NCBI RefSeq assembly: GCF_034372165.1
Contig: NZ_CP139698.1
Location: 1,612,001 to 1,676,000 of the forward strand
Length of the DNA stretch: 64,000 bases
Source of the DNA: Christiangramia sp. OXR-203
GTDB taxonomy: Bacteria; Bacteroidota; Bacteroidia; Flavobacteriales; Flavobacteriaceae
Direction: 5' to 3'
Position 1 is the stretch's first letter; every line of letters begins with the position of its first letter. Shown here in pieces: positions 9,208 through 16,548 of the stretch. A program made the position numbers and the translations under genes. The notes under the pieces are model-generated. The model had not been told where the DNA came from and ran no database searches. It saw only the letters and a list, made by a program, of their open reading frames with translations.

Positions 9208-9993
9208 ATGAACCAACCTTTAGCATATGTGCATCCGGGAGCCAAGATCGCCAAGAATGTGGTGATCGAGCCTTTCGCGACCATACATAATAATGTAGTG
9301 ATTGGAGAAGGTACTTGGATTGGTTCCAATGTTAGCATCATGGAAGGTGCACGTATTGGTAAGAATTGTAGTATTTTTCCAGGCGCAGTTATTTCTGCGG
9401 TGCCTCAGGACAAGAAATTTAATGACGAAGATACGCTAACTGTAATAGGAGATAATACTACCATTCGGGAATGTGTCACCATAAATAGAGGAACTACAGA
9501 TAGAATGAAGACGGTAATTGGGAACAATTGCTGGATCATGGCCTATTGCCACGTTGCTCATGATTGTATTGTAGGGGATAATTGTATTTTTTCAAATAAC
9601 AGTACCCTTGCAGGTCATATAAACGTTGGGGATCATGTGGTTCTCGCAGGAATGGCGGCAATTCAGCAGTTTTGCAGCATTGGAAAACATGCATTTGTTA
9701 CCGGTGGATCTATGGTTAGAAAAGATGTCCCGCCATTCGTAAAAGCGGGTAGAGAACCTCTAAGTTATGTAGGAATTAATTCTATCGGACTTAGAAGAAG
9801 AGGTTTTTCTACGGAAAAAATTCGGGAAATTCAGGATATTTATAGAATATTATACCAGAAGAACTATAATAATTCCCAGGCGGTCGCAATCATTGAAGCT
9901 GAAATGCAGGCAACTGCAGAGCGGGACGAAATATTAGAATTTATTAAAAACTCACAAAGGGGTATCATGAAAGGATACTTCAGTTCAAACTAA
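9208..9993 (+). CDS. lpxA: UDP-N-acetylglucosamine acyltransferase LpxA
   Basis: A 261-residue trimeric beta-helix enzyme that catalyses the first step of lipid A synthesis. The start is ATG at 9208, giving MNQPLAYVHPGAKIAKNVVI, the normal family N-terminus; a longer reading from 9118 would overlap the end of fabZ and is rejected. The hexapeptide repeats are clear, the catalytic His is in AYCHVAHDCIVGDN, and the C-terminal helical domain (FSTEKIREIQDIYRILY) is complete. It follows lpxC/fabZ after 5 bases. Confidence 0.95.
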   Translation: MNQPLAYVHPGAKIAKNVVIEPFATIHNNVVIGEGTWIGSNVSIMEGARIGKNCSIFPGAVISAVPQDKKFNDEDTLTVIGDNTTIRECVTINRGTTDRMKTVIGNNCWIMAYCHVAHDCIVGDNCIFSNNSTLAGHINVGDHVVLAGMAAIQQFCSIGKHAFVTGGSMVRKDVPPFVKAGREPLSYVGINSIGLRRRGFSTEKIREIQDIYRILYQKNYNNSQAVAIIEAEMQATAERDEILEFIKNSQRGIMKGYFSSN

Positions 9994-9999
9994 AAACTT

Positions 10000-10566
10000 A
10001 TGGCTAGTACCAGTGATATCAGAAACGGTTTATGTATTCGTTACAACCACGATATTTATAAGATCATTGAATTTCTACATGTAAAACCAGGAAAAGGCCC
10101 AGCATTCGTTAGAACCAAGCTGAAAAGCGTTACTACAGGAAAAGTTCTTGATAATACATTTTCCGCAGGGCATAAGATCGAAGATATTCGGGTTGAAACT
10201 CATAAATATCAGTTCTTATACGAAGATGGCGAATTCTGGCACTTCATGAACGTTGAAGATTACACGCAAATTCGACTTACAGAAAATGCTCTGGATATGC
10301 CAAAGCTTTTGAAGGAAGGCGAAGTGGTAACTATTCTTATCAATACTGAAGATAACATGCCACTTTCAGTAGAAATGCCCGGAAGTGTAGTATTAGAGGT
10401 TACGCATACAGAACCTGGTTTGAAAGGAAATACCGCTACAAATGCTACAAAACCAGCAACTGTAGAAACTGGTTATGAAGTGAATGTTCCTCTTTTTATC
10501 AACGAAGGTGATAAGATCAAGATCGAAACCGAAAAAGGTACTTATAAAGAGAGAATTAAGGAATAA
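10000..10566 (+). CDS. efp: Translation elongation factor P
   Basis: A 188-residue three-domain factor that relieves ribosome stalling at polyproline stretches. The tip loop HVKPGKGPAF carries the lysine K32 that matches the modified lysine of E. coli EF-P. No modifying gene is visible nearby. It lies within the lipid A operon, 6 bases after lpxA and 3 bases before the second lpxD-like gene, a placement familiar in flavobacteria. The proline-rich M56 protein at 12374-14353 is a plausible client, which is my inference. Confidence 0.95.
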   Translation: MASTSDIRNGLCIRYNHDIYKIIEFLHVKPGKGPAFVRTKLKSVTTGKVLDNTFSAGHKIEDIRVETHKYQFLYEDGEFWHFMNVEDYTQIRLTENALDMPKLLKEGEVVTILINTEDNMPLSVEMPGSVVLEVTHTEPGLKGNTATNATKPATVETGYEVNVPLFINEGDKIKIETEKGTYKERIKE

Positions 10567-10569
10567 TCT

Positions 10570-11499
10570 ATGAAATTCCCTCAAGAACATAAGCTGTCTC
10601 AGATAGCAGATCTTATTGATTGTTCGTATGTAGGTGAAGCAGATTTTCTTGTGCTGGGTATGAATGAAATTCACGTAGTAAATCCGGGAGATATCGTTTT
10701 TGTAGATCATCCTAAATATTACGATAAAGCACTGAACTCTGCAGCGACTGTTATTCTAATTAATAAAAAAGTGGACTGTCCTGAAGGCAAAGCTTTACTT
10801 ATTTCTGAAGATCCTTTCCGCGATTTCAATAAGCTTACACGCTATTTTAAACCATTTGAAAAACTGAATGCTACTATCGCAGAATCTGCAAAGATAGGTG
10901 AAGGATCTGTCGTGCAACCAAATGCCGTTATTGGAAATAATGTAACTATTGGTAAGAATTGTCTTATCCACGCAAATGTTACCATTGGTGATAATTGTGT
11001 GATTGGTGATCATGTGATTATCCATAGTGGAACGGTACTGGGCGGTGATGCATTTTATTATAAAAAGAGACCAGAAGGATTCGATAAACTACTATCCGGT
11101 GGTAGAGTAGTAGTGGAGGACCATGTGGAGATAGGAACGAATTGTTCGATAGATCGCGGGGTTACTGGAGATACTACCATTGGTGAAGGTTCCAAGCTTG
11201 ACAATTTAATTCAGATAGGACATGATACTGTTATCGGAAAAAATTGTTTATTAGCATCTCAAATTGGAATAGCCGGTTGTGTGATTGTAGAAAACGATGT
11301 CACTATCTGGGGACAGGTTGGAATTAGAAGTGATGTTCGAATTGCTACCGGAACGGTTCTTATGGCACAATGCGGAGTTTCAAAAGATACAGAACCTGGC
11401 ACAACCTATTGGGGCACGCCTTTTGGTGAAGTTCGAACAAAACTTAGAGAATATGCGGCGATAAAACAATTGCCGGAGATTGTCAAAAAATTAAAATAA
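10570..11499 (+). CDS. LpxD-like acyltransferase, second copy
   Basis: A 309-residue left-handed beta-helix protein of the LpxD family. It has the N-terminal domain (NEIHVVNPGDIVFVDHPKY) and repeats such as IGNNVTIGKNCLIHANVTIG. The His motif is IQIGHDTVIGKNCLLASQIG. It is shorter than the first LpxD and diverged, with a YWGTPFGE C-terminal segment. It probably acylates a nucleotide sugar or substitutes for LpxD under some conditions; substrate specificity is unknown. It follows efp by 3 bases in the same operon. Confidence 0.85.
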   Translation: MKFPQEHKLSQIADLIDCSYVGEADFLVLGMNEIHVVNPGDIVFVDHPKYYDKALNSAATVILINKKVDCPEGKALLISEDPFRDFNKLTRYFKPFEKLNATIAESAKIGEGSVVQPNAVIGNNVTIGKNCLIHANVTIGDNCVIGDHVIIHSGTVLGGDAFYYKKRPEGFDKLLSGGRVVVEDHVEIGTNCSIDRGVTGDTTIGEGSKLDNLIQIGHDTVIGKNCLLASQIGIAGCVIVENDVTIWGQVGIRSDVRIATGTVLMAQCGVSKDTEPGTTYWGTPFGEVRTKLREYAAIKQLPEIVKKLK

Positions 11500-11504
11500 G
11501 ATTT

Positions 11505-11900
11505 ATGGATCTAGAGACTAAAGATATTGTAACCAAATTTTATGAATCCAACTTCTATAAAGATGAAGAAGTGTTGAAATCCTATCTTCATCCAGATGTT
11601 GAATTACGCTGGTACGGTACTACAGGATTCAGAAAATTAAATTTGGATGGTATTTCTGAGATAACGAAAGAGATTTCAGAATCATACGAATCATTGCGGG
11701 CTGAGACTGAAAAGATCATCTCTAATGGGAATGAAGCTGCAATCCATTTTACCTATTTCGTTAGAACTATAGAAAACCCCGAAGAAGAAATGCCGCTAGC
11801 GCATTTTGTTGCTATGTGGGAGCTGAAAGATGGAAAACTATACAAGGGCACCCAAGTTAGTCAGCTAGGTGAAGAGATCGATGATGATCCCTGGTCATAA
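11505..11900 (+). CDS. NTF2/SnoaL-like protein
   Basis: A 131-residue protein with the cone-shaped SnoaL/NTF2 fold pattern. The motifs are FYESNFYKDEEVLKSYLHPD near the start, a central ELRWYGTTGFRKLNLDGI, and AHFVAMWELKDGKLYKGTQV near the end. Such proteins are small enzymes or binding proteins, and no specific reaction can be assigned. It is the last gene of the lipid A/efp operon, 5 bases after the LpxD-like gene and followed by a strong terminator. Confidence 0.75.
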   Translation: MDLETKDIVTKFYESNFYKDEEVLKSYLHPDVELRWYGTTGFRKLNLDGISEITKEISESYESLRAETEKIISNGNEAAIHFTYFVRTIENPEEEMPLAHFVAMWELKDGKLYKGTQVSQLGEEIDDDPWS

Positions 11901-11906
11901 AACTTT

Positions 11907-11936
11907 AAACCCTCTGATTTACAGAGGGTTTTTTTA
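11907..11936 (+). terminator. Rho-independent terminator of the lpx-efp operon
   Basis: CCCTCTG-ATTTA-CAGAGGG stem-loop followed by a run of seven T residues, directly after the NTF2-like gene. Confidence 0.9.
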
Positions 11937-11947
11937 TAATCAAACTC

Positions 11948-11989
11948 TTCTATGTTTGTAGAATCAAATAATTATTCTACATTTGTAGA
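11948..11989 (+). promoter_or_regulatory. Promoter with two BlaI-type operator palindromes
   Basis: Two inverted repeats precede the BlaI-like gene. The first, 11948-11963, has arms TTCTA and TAGAA. The second, 11976-11989, is TCTACATTTGTAGA, containing TACAnnTGTA as in BlaI/MecI operators. Both also contain a TAnnTTTG promoter box (TATGTTTG and TACATTTG), so repressor binding would cover the promoter. This suggests autorepression of the blaI-M56 pair. Confidence 0.7.
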
Positions 11990-12006
11990 GAATCAATATC
12001 TGTTTT

Positions 12007-12372
12007 ATGTTACTTTCTAATGCTGAAGAAGAATTAATGCAATTGCTCTGGAAGCAGGAGAATGCTTTTATGAAAGATCTTGTCGAAGCTTATCCCGATC
12101 CAAAACCTGCTACGACAACTATTGCAACTTTGCTTAGAAGAATGCAGGATAAAAATTTTGTTGCTTATGAGCAGATAGGCAGGTCCAGAGAATATTATCC
12201 AAAAGTGAGCAAGAAAGCTTATTTCTCTAAAAGAATGAATGGGATGATCAAGTCCTTTTTTGATAACTCCGCATCGCAGTTCGCGTCTTTCTTTACTGAA
12301 GAAACAGATCTTACGGATGATGAATTGAAAAAATTGAGAAAGCTGATTGATGATAAAATAAAAAAGGACTGA
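12007..12372 (+). CDS. BlaI/MecI/CopY-family transcriptional repressor
   Basis: A 121-residue winged-helix repressor. The DNA-binding part (SNAEEELMQLLWKQENAFMK, then KPATTTIATLLRRMQDKNFV) fits the family, and a C-terminal helical part serves dimerisation. In the family, a membrane M56 sensor protease triggers cleavage of the repressor. The partner M56 gene starts 1 base after this stop and the operator palindromes lie just upstream, so the pair is probably autoregulated. What it senses is unknown; no beta-lactamase gene is adjacent. Confidence 0.88.
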   Translation: MLLSNAEEELMQLLWKQENAFMKDLVEAYPDPKPATTTIATLLRRMQDKNFVAYEQIGRSREYYPKVSKKAYFSKRMNGMIKSFFDNSASQFASFFTEETDLTDDELKKLRKLIDDKIKKD

Positions 12373-12373
12373 G

Positions 12374-14353
12374 ATGCTGGAGTATATCTTAAAATCTACG
12401 GGGTGTTTACTGGTGCTTTTTGGCTTCTATAAATTTTTCCTTGAAGCTGAAAAATCTAATAGACTAAAGCGTTTATATCTCATCTTCATGCTATTATTTT
12501 CAGCGATCCTACCATTTATTAGCATTTCTTACGAGGTTGCTGCGAAAGAGTTCGTTGACACTGCGCCGATGATAGTAATACCATCTGAAAACTCATCAGC
12601 AAGACAGGGAACTGGTTTTTTAGAACAATATGGGAGTCAGATTTTGCTAGGAATTTACTTGATTGGGTTTATCGCATTTTTACTTCGGTTTTTATGGAAC
12701 CTTAATAAAATGCGGTTGACTATAAGAACAGGTCAGCTTAAAAAAGAATTACCGTATATCTATGTACTGCTTGGTAATTCCATCAATCCTTTCAGTTTCC
12801 TGCATTATATATTTTTCAGTAGAAAGGAATTTAAGAACGCAAAGATTTCAGAAGCGGTGATAGCACATGAAAAAGCGCATGTAGATCAAAAACATTCCTG
12901 GGATCTGCTATTTCTTGAATTGGTACATGCGATTTTCTGGTTCAATCCTATATTTATATTTATCAAAAATTCCATCAAATTAAACCATGAGTTTCTAGCA
13001 GATGAGCAAGTACTTGCAAAGCATCAAAATCTAAAGGATTATAGTGAACTTCTTTTAGGTTACAGCCGGGGACAGGATCATAATGTTCTGGCAAGTCCCA
13101 TCAATCATTCATTAATCAGAAAACGAATACTTATGATGACAAAAAATCTTTCAGCCAGAAGGCTGAGTATGAAAATGCTGCTTTTGGCACCTATTCTTGG
13201 TGGTTGTATCTATACTTTCAATGAAGAAATTGTAGCGAAGTCAATTGATGAAAACTCGGAATTGATCGAGTTTCAGAAGAAAAATTCGGTTTATATCACA
13301 GTGAACAATGAAGATATTCTTTTGTATGACAAGCCTGTATCCCTAAATGATTTTGCAGAGGAGTTGGATAAGCTTACAAAGAACTGGAACGACTGGCAGT
13401 TGAAAAATCCATATTTTTATGTAGACTTCGCTAATTCAACTACCGGTTTTATTGAAAAACTTAATGCTGAGTATCGCAGAACTGAGTTATCCAGAAATTC
13501 GGGAACTGAGTTTCTAGCTCCAAGCACTCCAGACACAGCCGCAACGCCACCACCACCTCCGCCACCAGCTGTACGGGCTATAGAAGGCAGAGAATCATCA
13601 AATAGTACCTCAAATTCAGCTATTGTAGAACAAAGAGACAATCTCTTCAGTATTCAGGTATCAGGCAACACGCTTCGAGTTAATGGTGTGAAAACGAATC
13701 CTAATAAGTTAAGTGAAAAACTGGATAAACTTTCCGAAGGGAAAACAGACGAGGAGTTAAAAAATTATAATTTTAGAATGCAAGTGACCGACCCTGCGCC
13801 TGGGTTTATGGAATCATTGAACAACGAATTTAGAAAAAGCAGAATGTCCAAAGTTAGCGGTCATGATATTCTTCCACCGCCACCTCCAGTACACCGTGGT
13901 GAAGATCATCAAGTTCCCAAGCCACCAAAACCGCCTAAATCAGCAAAACCACAAAAGGCACCTAAACCACCAAAACCACCTAAGAGTCACAAGGCTGCTA
14001 AGCCAGGGAAACATGTTACAGTTGAGGAAGAGTTAGTAGCCGCTGAATCCTTAGAGGTCATTTACGCTAAGGAAGAGAACGACATTAAAGATAAGAAGCT
14101 AAAGAACAAGTCAAAAGTTAGAGACAAGAACAAACAAAAAGCGGTGCCAAATCCTCCAGGACCGCCAGCCGCTCCAGATCCATTAAAGACAATCAAAGAG
14201 ATCAATGCAGAGGGTGGAAGTTTTTTCTATAACGGCAGAAAGATATCGGCTAAAAAAGCAACTAAGATTATAGAATCAAATAACTATACGAAGATTGTTG
14301 TTAATCAAACAGGAGATTCAAATGGTTTAATGAAGATTATAGGAAGTAGATAA
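12374..14353 (+). CDS. BlaR1-like M56 membrane metallopeptidase with repeated periplasmic domain
   Basis: A 659-residue sensor-type protease. Membrane helices lie at about residues 5-20, 32-50, 88-108 and 268-285. The zinc motif HEKAH sits in AVIAHEKAHVDQKHSWD, followed by NHEFLADEQVL with the third ligand. The extracytoplasmic part is unusual: two related segments of about 80 residues (from about 310 and 430, each ending GFxExLNxEFR-type) separated by polyproline. A long Lys/Pro-rich stretch (KPPKPPKSAKPQKAPKPP) and a third partial repeat follow at the C-terminus. It is coupled to the BlaI-like repressor. Confidence 0.85.
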   Translation: MLEYILKSTGCLLVLFGFYKFFLEAEKSNRLKRLYLIFMLLFSAILPFISISYEVAAKEFVDTAPMIVIPSENSSARQGTGFLEQYGSQILLGIYLIGFIAFLLRFLWNLNKMRLTIRTGQLKKELPYIYVLLGNSINPFSFLHYIFFSRKEFKNAKISEAVIAHEKAHVDQKHSWDLLFLELVHAIFWFNPIFIFIKNSIKLNHEFLADEQVLAKHQNLKDYSELLLGYSRGQDHNVLASPINHSLIRKRILMMTKNLSARRLSMKMLLLAPILGGCIYTFNEEIVAKSIDENSELIEFQKKNSVYITVNNEDILLYDKPVSLNDFAEELDKLTKNWNDWQLKNPYFYVDFANSTTGFIEKLNAEYRRTELSRNSGTEFLAPSTPDTAATPPPPPPPAVRAIEGRESSNSTSNSAIVEQRDNLFSIQVSGNTLRVNGVKTNPNKLSEKLDKLSEGKTDEELKNYNFRMQVTDPAPGFMESLNNEFRKSRMSKVSGHDILPPPPPVHRGEDHQVPKPPKPPKSAKPQKAPKPPKPPKSHKAAKPGKHVTVEEELVAAESLEVIYAKEENDIKDKKLKNKSKVRDKNKQKAVPNPPGPPAAPDPLKTIKEINAEGGSFFYNGRKISAKKATKIIESNNYTKIVVNQTGDSNGLMKIIGSR

Positions 14354-14360
14354 TTTTAGA

Positions 14361-14389
14361 AATCCCGATGCAAACTCATCGGGATTTTT
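14361..14389 (+). terminator. Rho-independent terminator after the M56 gene
   Basis: AATCCCGATG and CATCGGGATT arms around a six-base loop, followed by TTTTT. It separates blaI-M56 from sucD. Confidence 0.85.
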
Positions 14390-14473
14390 CATTTCAGGTT
14401 AATTTTATATCAACTTTAAGGTTTTTTATCGCAATAATCTATAAAATGACTTTAGGTTTTATATTTAAAAACA

Positions 14474-14481
14474 TACTTTTG
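14474..14481 (+). promoter_or_regulatory. Promoter -7 box TACTTTTG before sucD
   Basis: TACTTTTG matches TAnnTTTG and lies 23 bases before the sucD start; the surrounding sequence is A/T rich. No clear -33 TTG. Confidence 0.5.
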
Positions 14482-14504
14482 TGTTCCAAAATTAAAAGAC
14501 ATTT

Positions 14505-15380
14505 ATGAGCGTTTTAGTCAATAAAGATTCTAAAGTAATCGTGCAGGGTTTTACCGGTAGTGAAGGTACTTTCCATGCTGAACAAATGATAGAATACGGT
14601 ACAAATGTAGTTGGTGGAGTTACTCCTGGTAAAGGAGGGCAAAAGCATCTTGATAAGCCAGTTTTCAATACAGTTTCTGAAGCTGTAGAGCAGGTTGGAG
14701 CAGATGTTTCTATCATTTTCGTACCACCAGCTTTCGCTGCAGATGCCATTATGGAAGCTGCCGATGCTGGAATTAAAGTGATTATTACTATTACTGAGGG
14801 AATACCTGTAGCAGACATGGTAAAGGCTTCAGATTATATTAAAGACCGTGATTGTAGATTGATTGGACCTAACTGTCCAGGTGTTATCACTCCGGGAGAA
14901 GCTAAAGTTGGTATCATGCCAGGTTTCGTTTTCAAAAAAGGAAAAGTAGGGATCGTATCTAAATCTGGTACGCTTACCTATGAAGCTGCAGATCAGGTTG
15001 TAAAACAAGGTCTTGGTATCACTACTGCGATTGGTATTGGTGGGGATCCAATTATTGGAACTACTACGAAAGAAGCTGTAGAATTATTGATGAACGATGA
15101 TGAAACTGAGTGTATCGTAATGATCGGTGAAATTGGAGGTCAGCTTGAGGCTGATGCTGCACAGTGGGTAAAACAAAACGGTAACAGAAAGCCAGTTGTT
15201 GGATTTATCGCTGGAGAAACTGCTCCTGCTGGACGTACAATGGGACATGCTGGTGCGATCGTTGGAGGAAGTGAAGACACTGCTCAGGCTAAAAAGAAGA
15301 TCTTAAGAGAGAATGGAATCCACGTGGTTGATTCTCCTGCTGAAATAGGGATGAAAGTTGCTGAAGTTCTAAAAGGATAA
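14505..15380 (+). CDS. sucD: Succinyl-CoA synthetase alpha subunit
   Basis: A 291-residue TCA-cycle subunit. The CoA-binding Rossmann domain ([20 protein letters not shown]) is followed by the ligase domain with active-site His in [12 protein letters not shown], phosphorylated during catalysis. The protein works with the SucC beta subunit, converting succinyl-CoA to succinate with formation of a nucleoside triphosphate. sucC is not next to it here, as is usual in flavobacteria. It is a single-gene unit, with its own promoter box and terminator. Confidence 0.96.
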   Translation: MSVLVNKDSKVIVQGFTGSEGTFHAEQMIEYGTNVVGGVTPGKGGQKHLDKPVFNTVSEAVEQVGADVSIIFVPPAFAADAIMEAADAGIKVIITITEGIPVADMVKASDYIKDRDCRLIGPNCPGVITPGEAKVGIMPGFVFKKGKVGIVSKSGTLTYEAADQVVKQGLGITTAIGIGGDPIIGTTTKEAVELLMNDDETECIVMIGEIGGQLEADAAQWVKQNGNRKPVVGFIAGETAPAGRTMGHAGAIVGGSEDTAQAKKKILRENGIHVVDSPAEIGMKVAEVLKG

Positions 15381-15400
15381 GCAAACCCGAAATAATTTAA

Positions 15401-15432
15401 AACCCTTCTTATACTGTAAGAAGGGTTTTTTT
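15401..15432 (+). terminator. Rho-independent terminator after sucD
   Basis: AACCCTTCTTA and TAAGAAGGGTT arms around a TACTG loop with a following T run; an 11-base-pair stem. Confidence 0.92.
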
Positions 15433-15454
15433 ATGCAAAGCTTTGGGCTTTTGC

Positions 15455-15462
15455 TATATTTG
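15455..15462 (+). promoter_or_regulatory. Promoter -7 box TATATTTG before fabG
   Basis: TATATTTG fits TAnnTTTG and lies 28 bases upstream of the fabG ATG, just after the sucD terminator. Confidence 0.5.
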
Positions 15463-15490
15463 GAAAGACAATTAACCAAGATCAAGTTAT

Positions 15491-16237
15491 ATGAAATTAC
15501 TACAAGGAAAGAATGCCATCATCACAGGTGGTAGTAGAGGTATTGGAAAAGGAATCGCTCAGGTTTTTGCCGAGCATGGAGCCAATGTCGCATTCACCTA
15601 TAATTCTTCGGCACAGTCTGCTGAAGATCTTGCAAAAGAATTAGAAGCTAAAGGTGTAAAAGCTAAAGCCTATCAATCTAATGCTGCCAGTTTCGAAGAA
15701 GCTCAGAAATTGATCGATGATGTAAATGCTGAATTTGGGTCGATAGACATCGTGATTAACAATGCTGGTATAACAAAGGATAACCTTTTGATGCGAATGA
15801 GCGAAGCAGATTTTGACAAGGTGATCGAGGTTAACCTGAAGTCTATATTTAACATGACTAAAGCCGTACAAAGAACCATGCTTAAGCAACGTTCTGGTAG
15901 TATCATTAATATGAGTTCTGTAGTAGGAGTGACCGGAAATGCCGGACAATCAAACTACGCAGCATCTAAAGCCGGGATCATTGGGTTTTCAAAATCGATG
16001 GCTCAGGAACTTGGTTCCAGAAATATTAGAACAAACGTAGTAGCTCCAGGTTTCATCGAAACCGAAATGACCGAAAAGCTTGATGAAAAAACAGTACAGG
16101 GCTGGAGAGATTCTATTCCTTTAAAACGTGGTGGAAAGCCTGAAGATATCGCGAATACATGTGTGTATCTTGGTAGTGATTTGAGTTCTTACGTGACGGG
16201 ACAGGTGATCCATGTGGATGGCGGAATGCATACTTAA
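15491..16237 (+). CDS. fabG: 3-oxoacyl-ACP reductase FabG
   Basis: A 248-residue short-chain dehydrogenase that reduces 3-oxoacyl-ACP with NADPH in fatty acid elongation. Visible are the cofactor motif TGGSRGIG near residue 13-20, NNAGI, the catalytic Ser in INMSSVVG, and YAASK with catalytic Tyr and Lys. The C-terminal GQVIHVDGGMHT is typical. Residues AQELGSRNIRTNVVAPGFIETEMT support FabG over other SDRs. It appears to head a short transcript with the small membrane protein that follows. Confidence 0.92.
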   Translation: MKLLQGKNAIITGGSRGIGKGIAQVFAEHGANVAFTYNSSAQSAEDLAKELEAKGVKAKAYQSNAASFEEAQKLIDDVNAEFGSIDIVINNAGITKDNLLMRMSEADFDKVIEVNLKSIFNMTKAVQRTMLKQRSGSIINMSSVVGVTGNAGQSNYAASKAGIIGFSKSMAQELGSRNIRTNVVAPGFIETEMTEKLDEKTVQGWRDSIPLKRGGKPEDIANTCVYLGSDLSSYVTGQVIHVDGGMHT

Positions 16238-16249
16238 TTGAATAATCTT

Positions 16250-16450
16250 ATGAATCTAAAATTAAATTGGAGTCAATGGAAGGGACTTGCGGTGATGGTC
16301 TTATCTGGAATCGCCACATATTTGTTGCCTCAGGATTCTCTACTTCAGACTCTTTCGGGAGCATTGATGGGAGTGGGGTTGGCCTTTCTTCTGCAATTTA
16401 TTCCGTTTAAATGGAGTGAATTAAATTTTAGAAGAAGATCTGCTAATTAA
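16250..16450 (+). CDS. Small membrane protein, 66 residues
   Basis: The ATG at 16250 gives MNLKLNWSQWKGLAVMVLSG and a second hydrophobic stretch GVGLAFLLQFIPF, so two membrane helices are likely, followed by a basic end (FRRRSAN). A TTG directly after the fabG stop (16238) would add four residues and is less likely. I recognise no family. The close spacing after fabG, 12 bases, suggests co-transcription. Confidence 0.55.
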   Translation: MNLKLNWSQWKGLAVMVLSGIATYLLPQDSLLQTLSGALMGVGLAFLLQFIPFKWSELNFRRRSAN

Positions 16451-16548
16451 GTGTATGAAACCCAAGGTTTAAAATTAATCGAGCTTTGTGGCTTACAGAA
16501 TCTGTAATCAGTCTATAATTCGTATTTTCACTATACCAACGTGAATTA

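Noticed and set aside
13417-13641. Gly-rich minus-strand frame opposite the M56 gene
   Set aside because: It is the reverse complement of polyproline codons, not a real glycine-rich protein.
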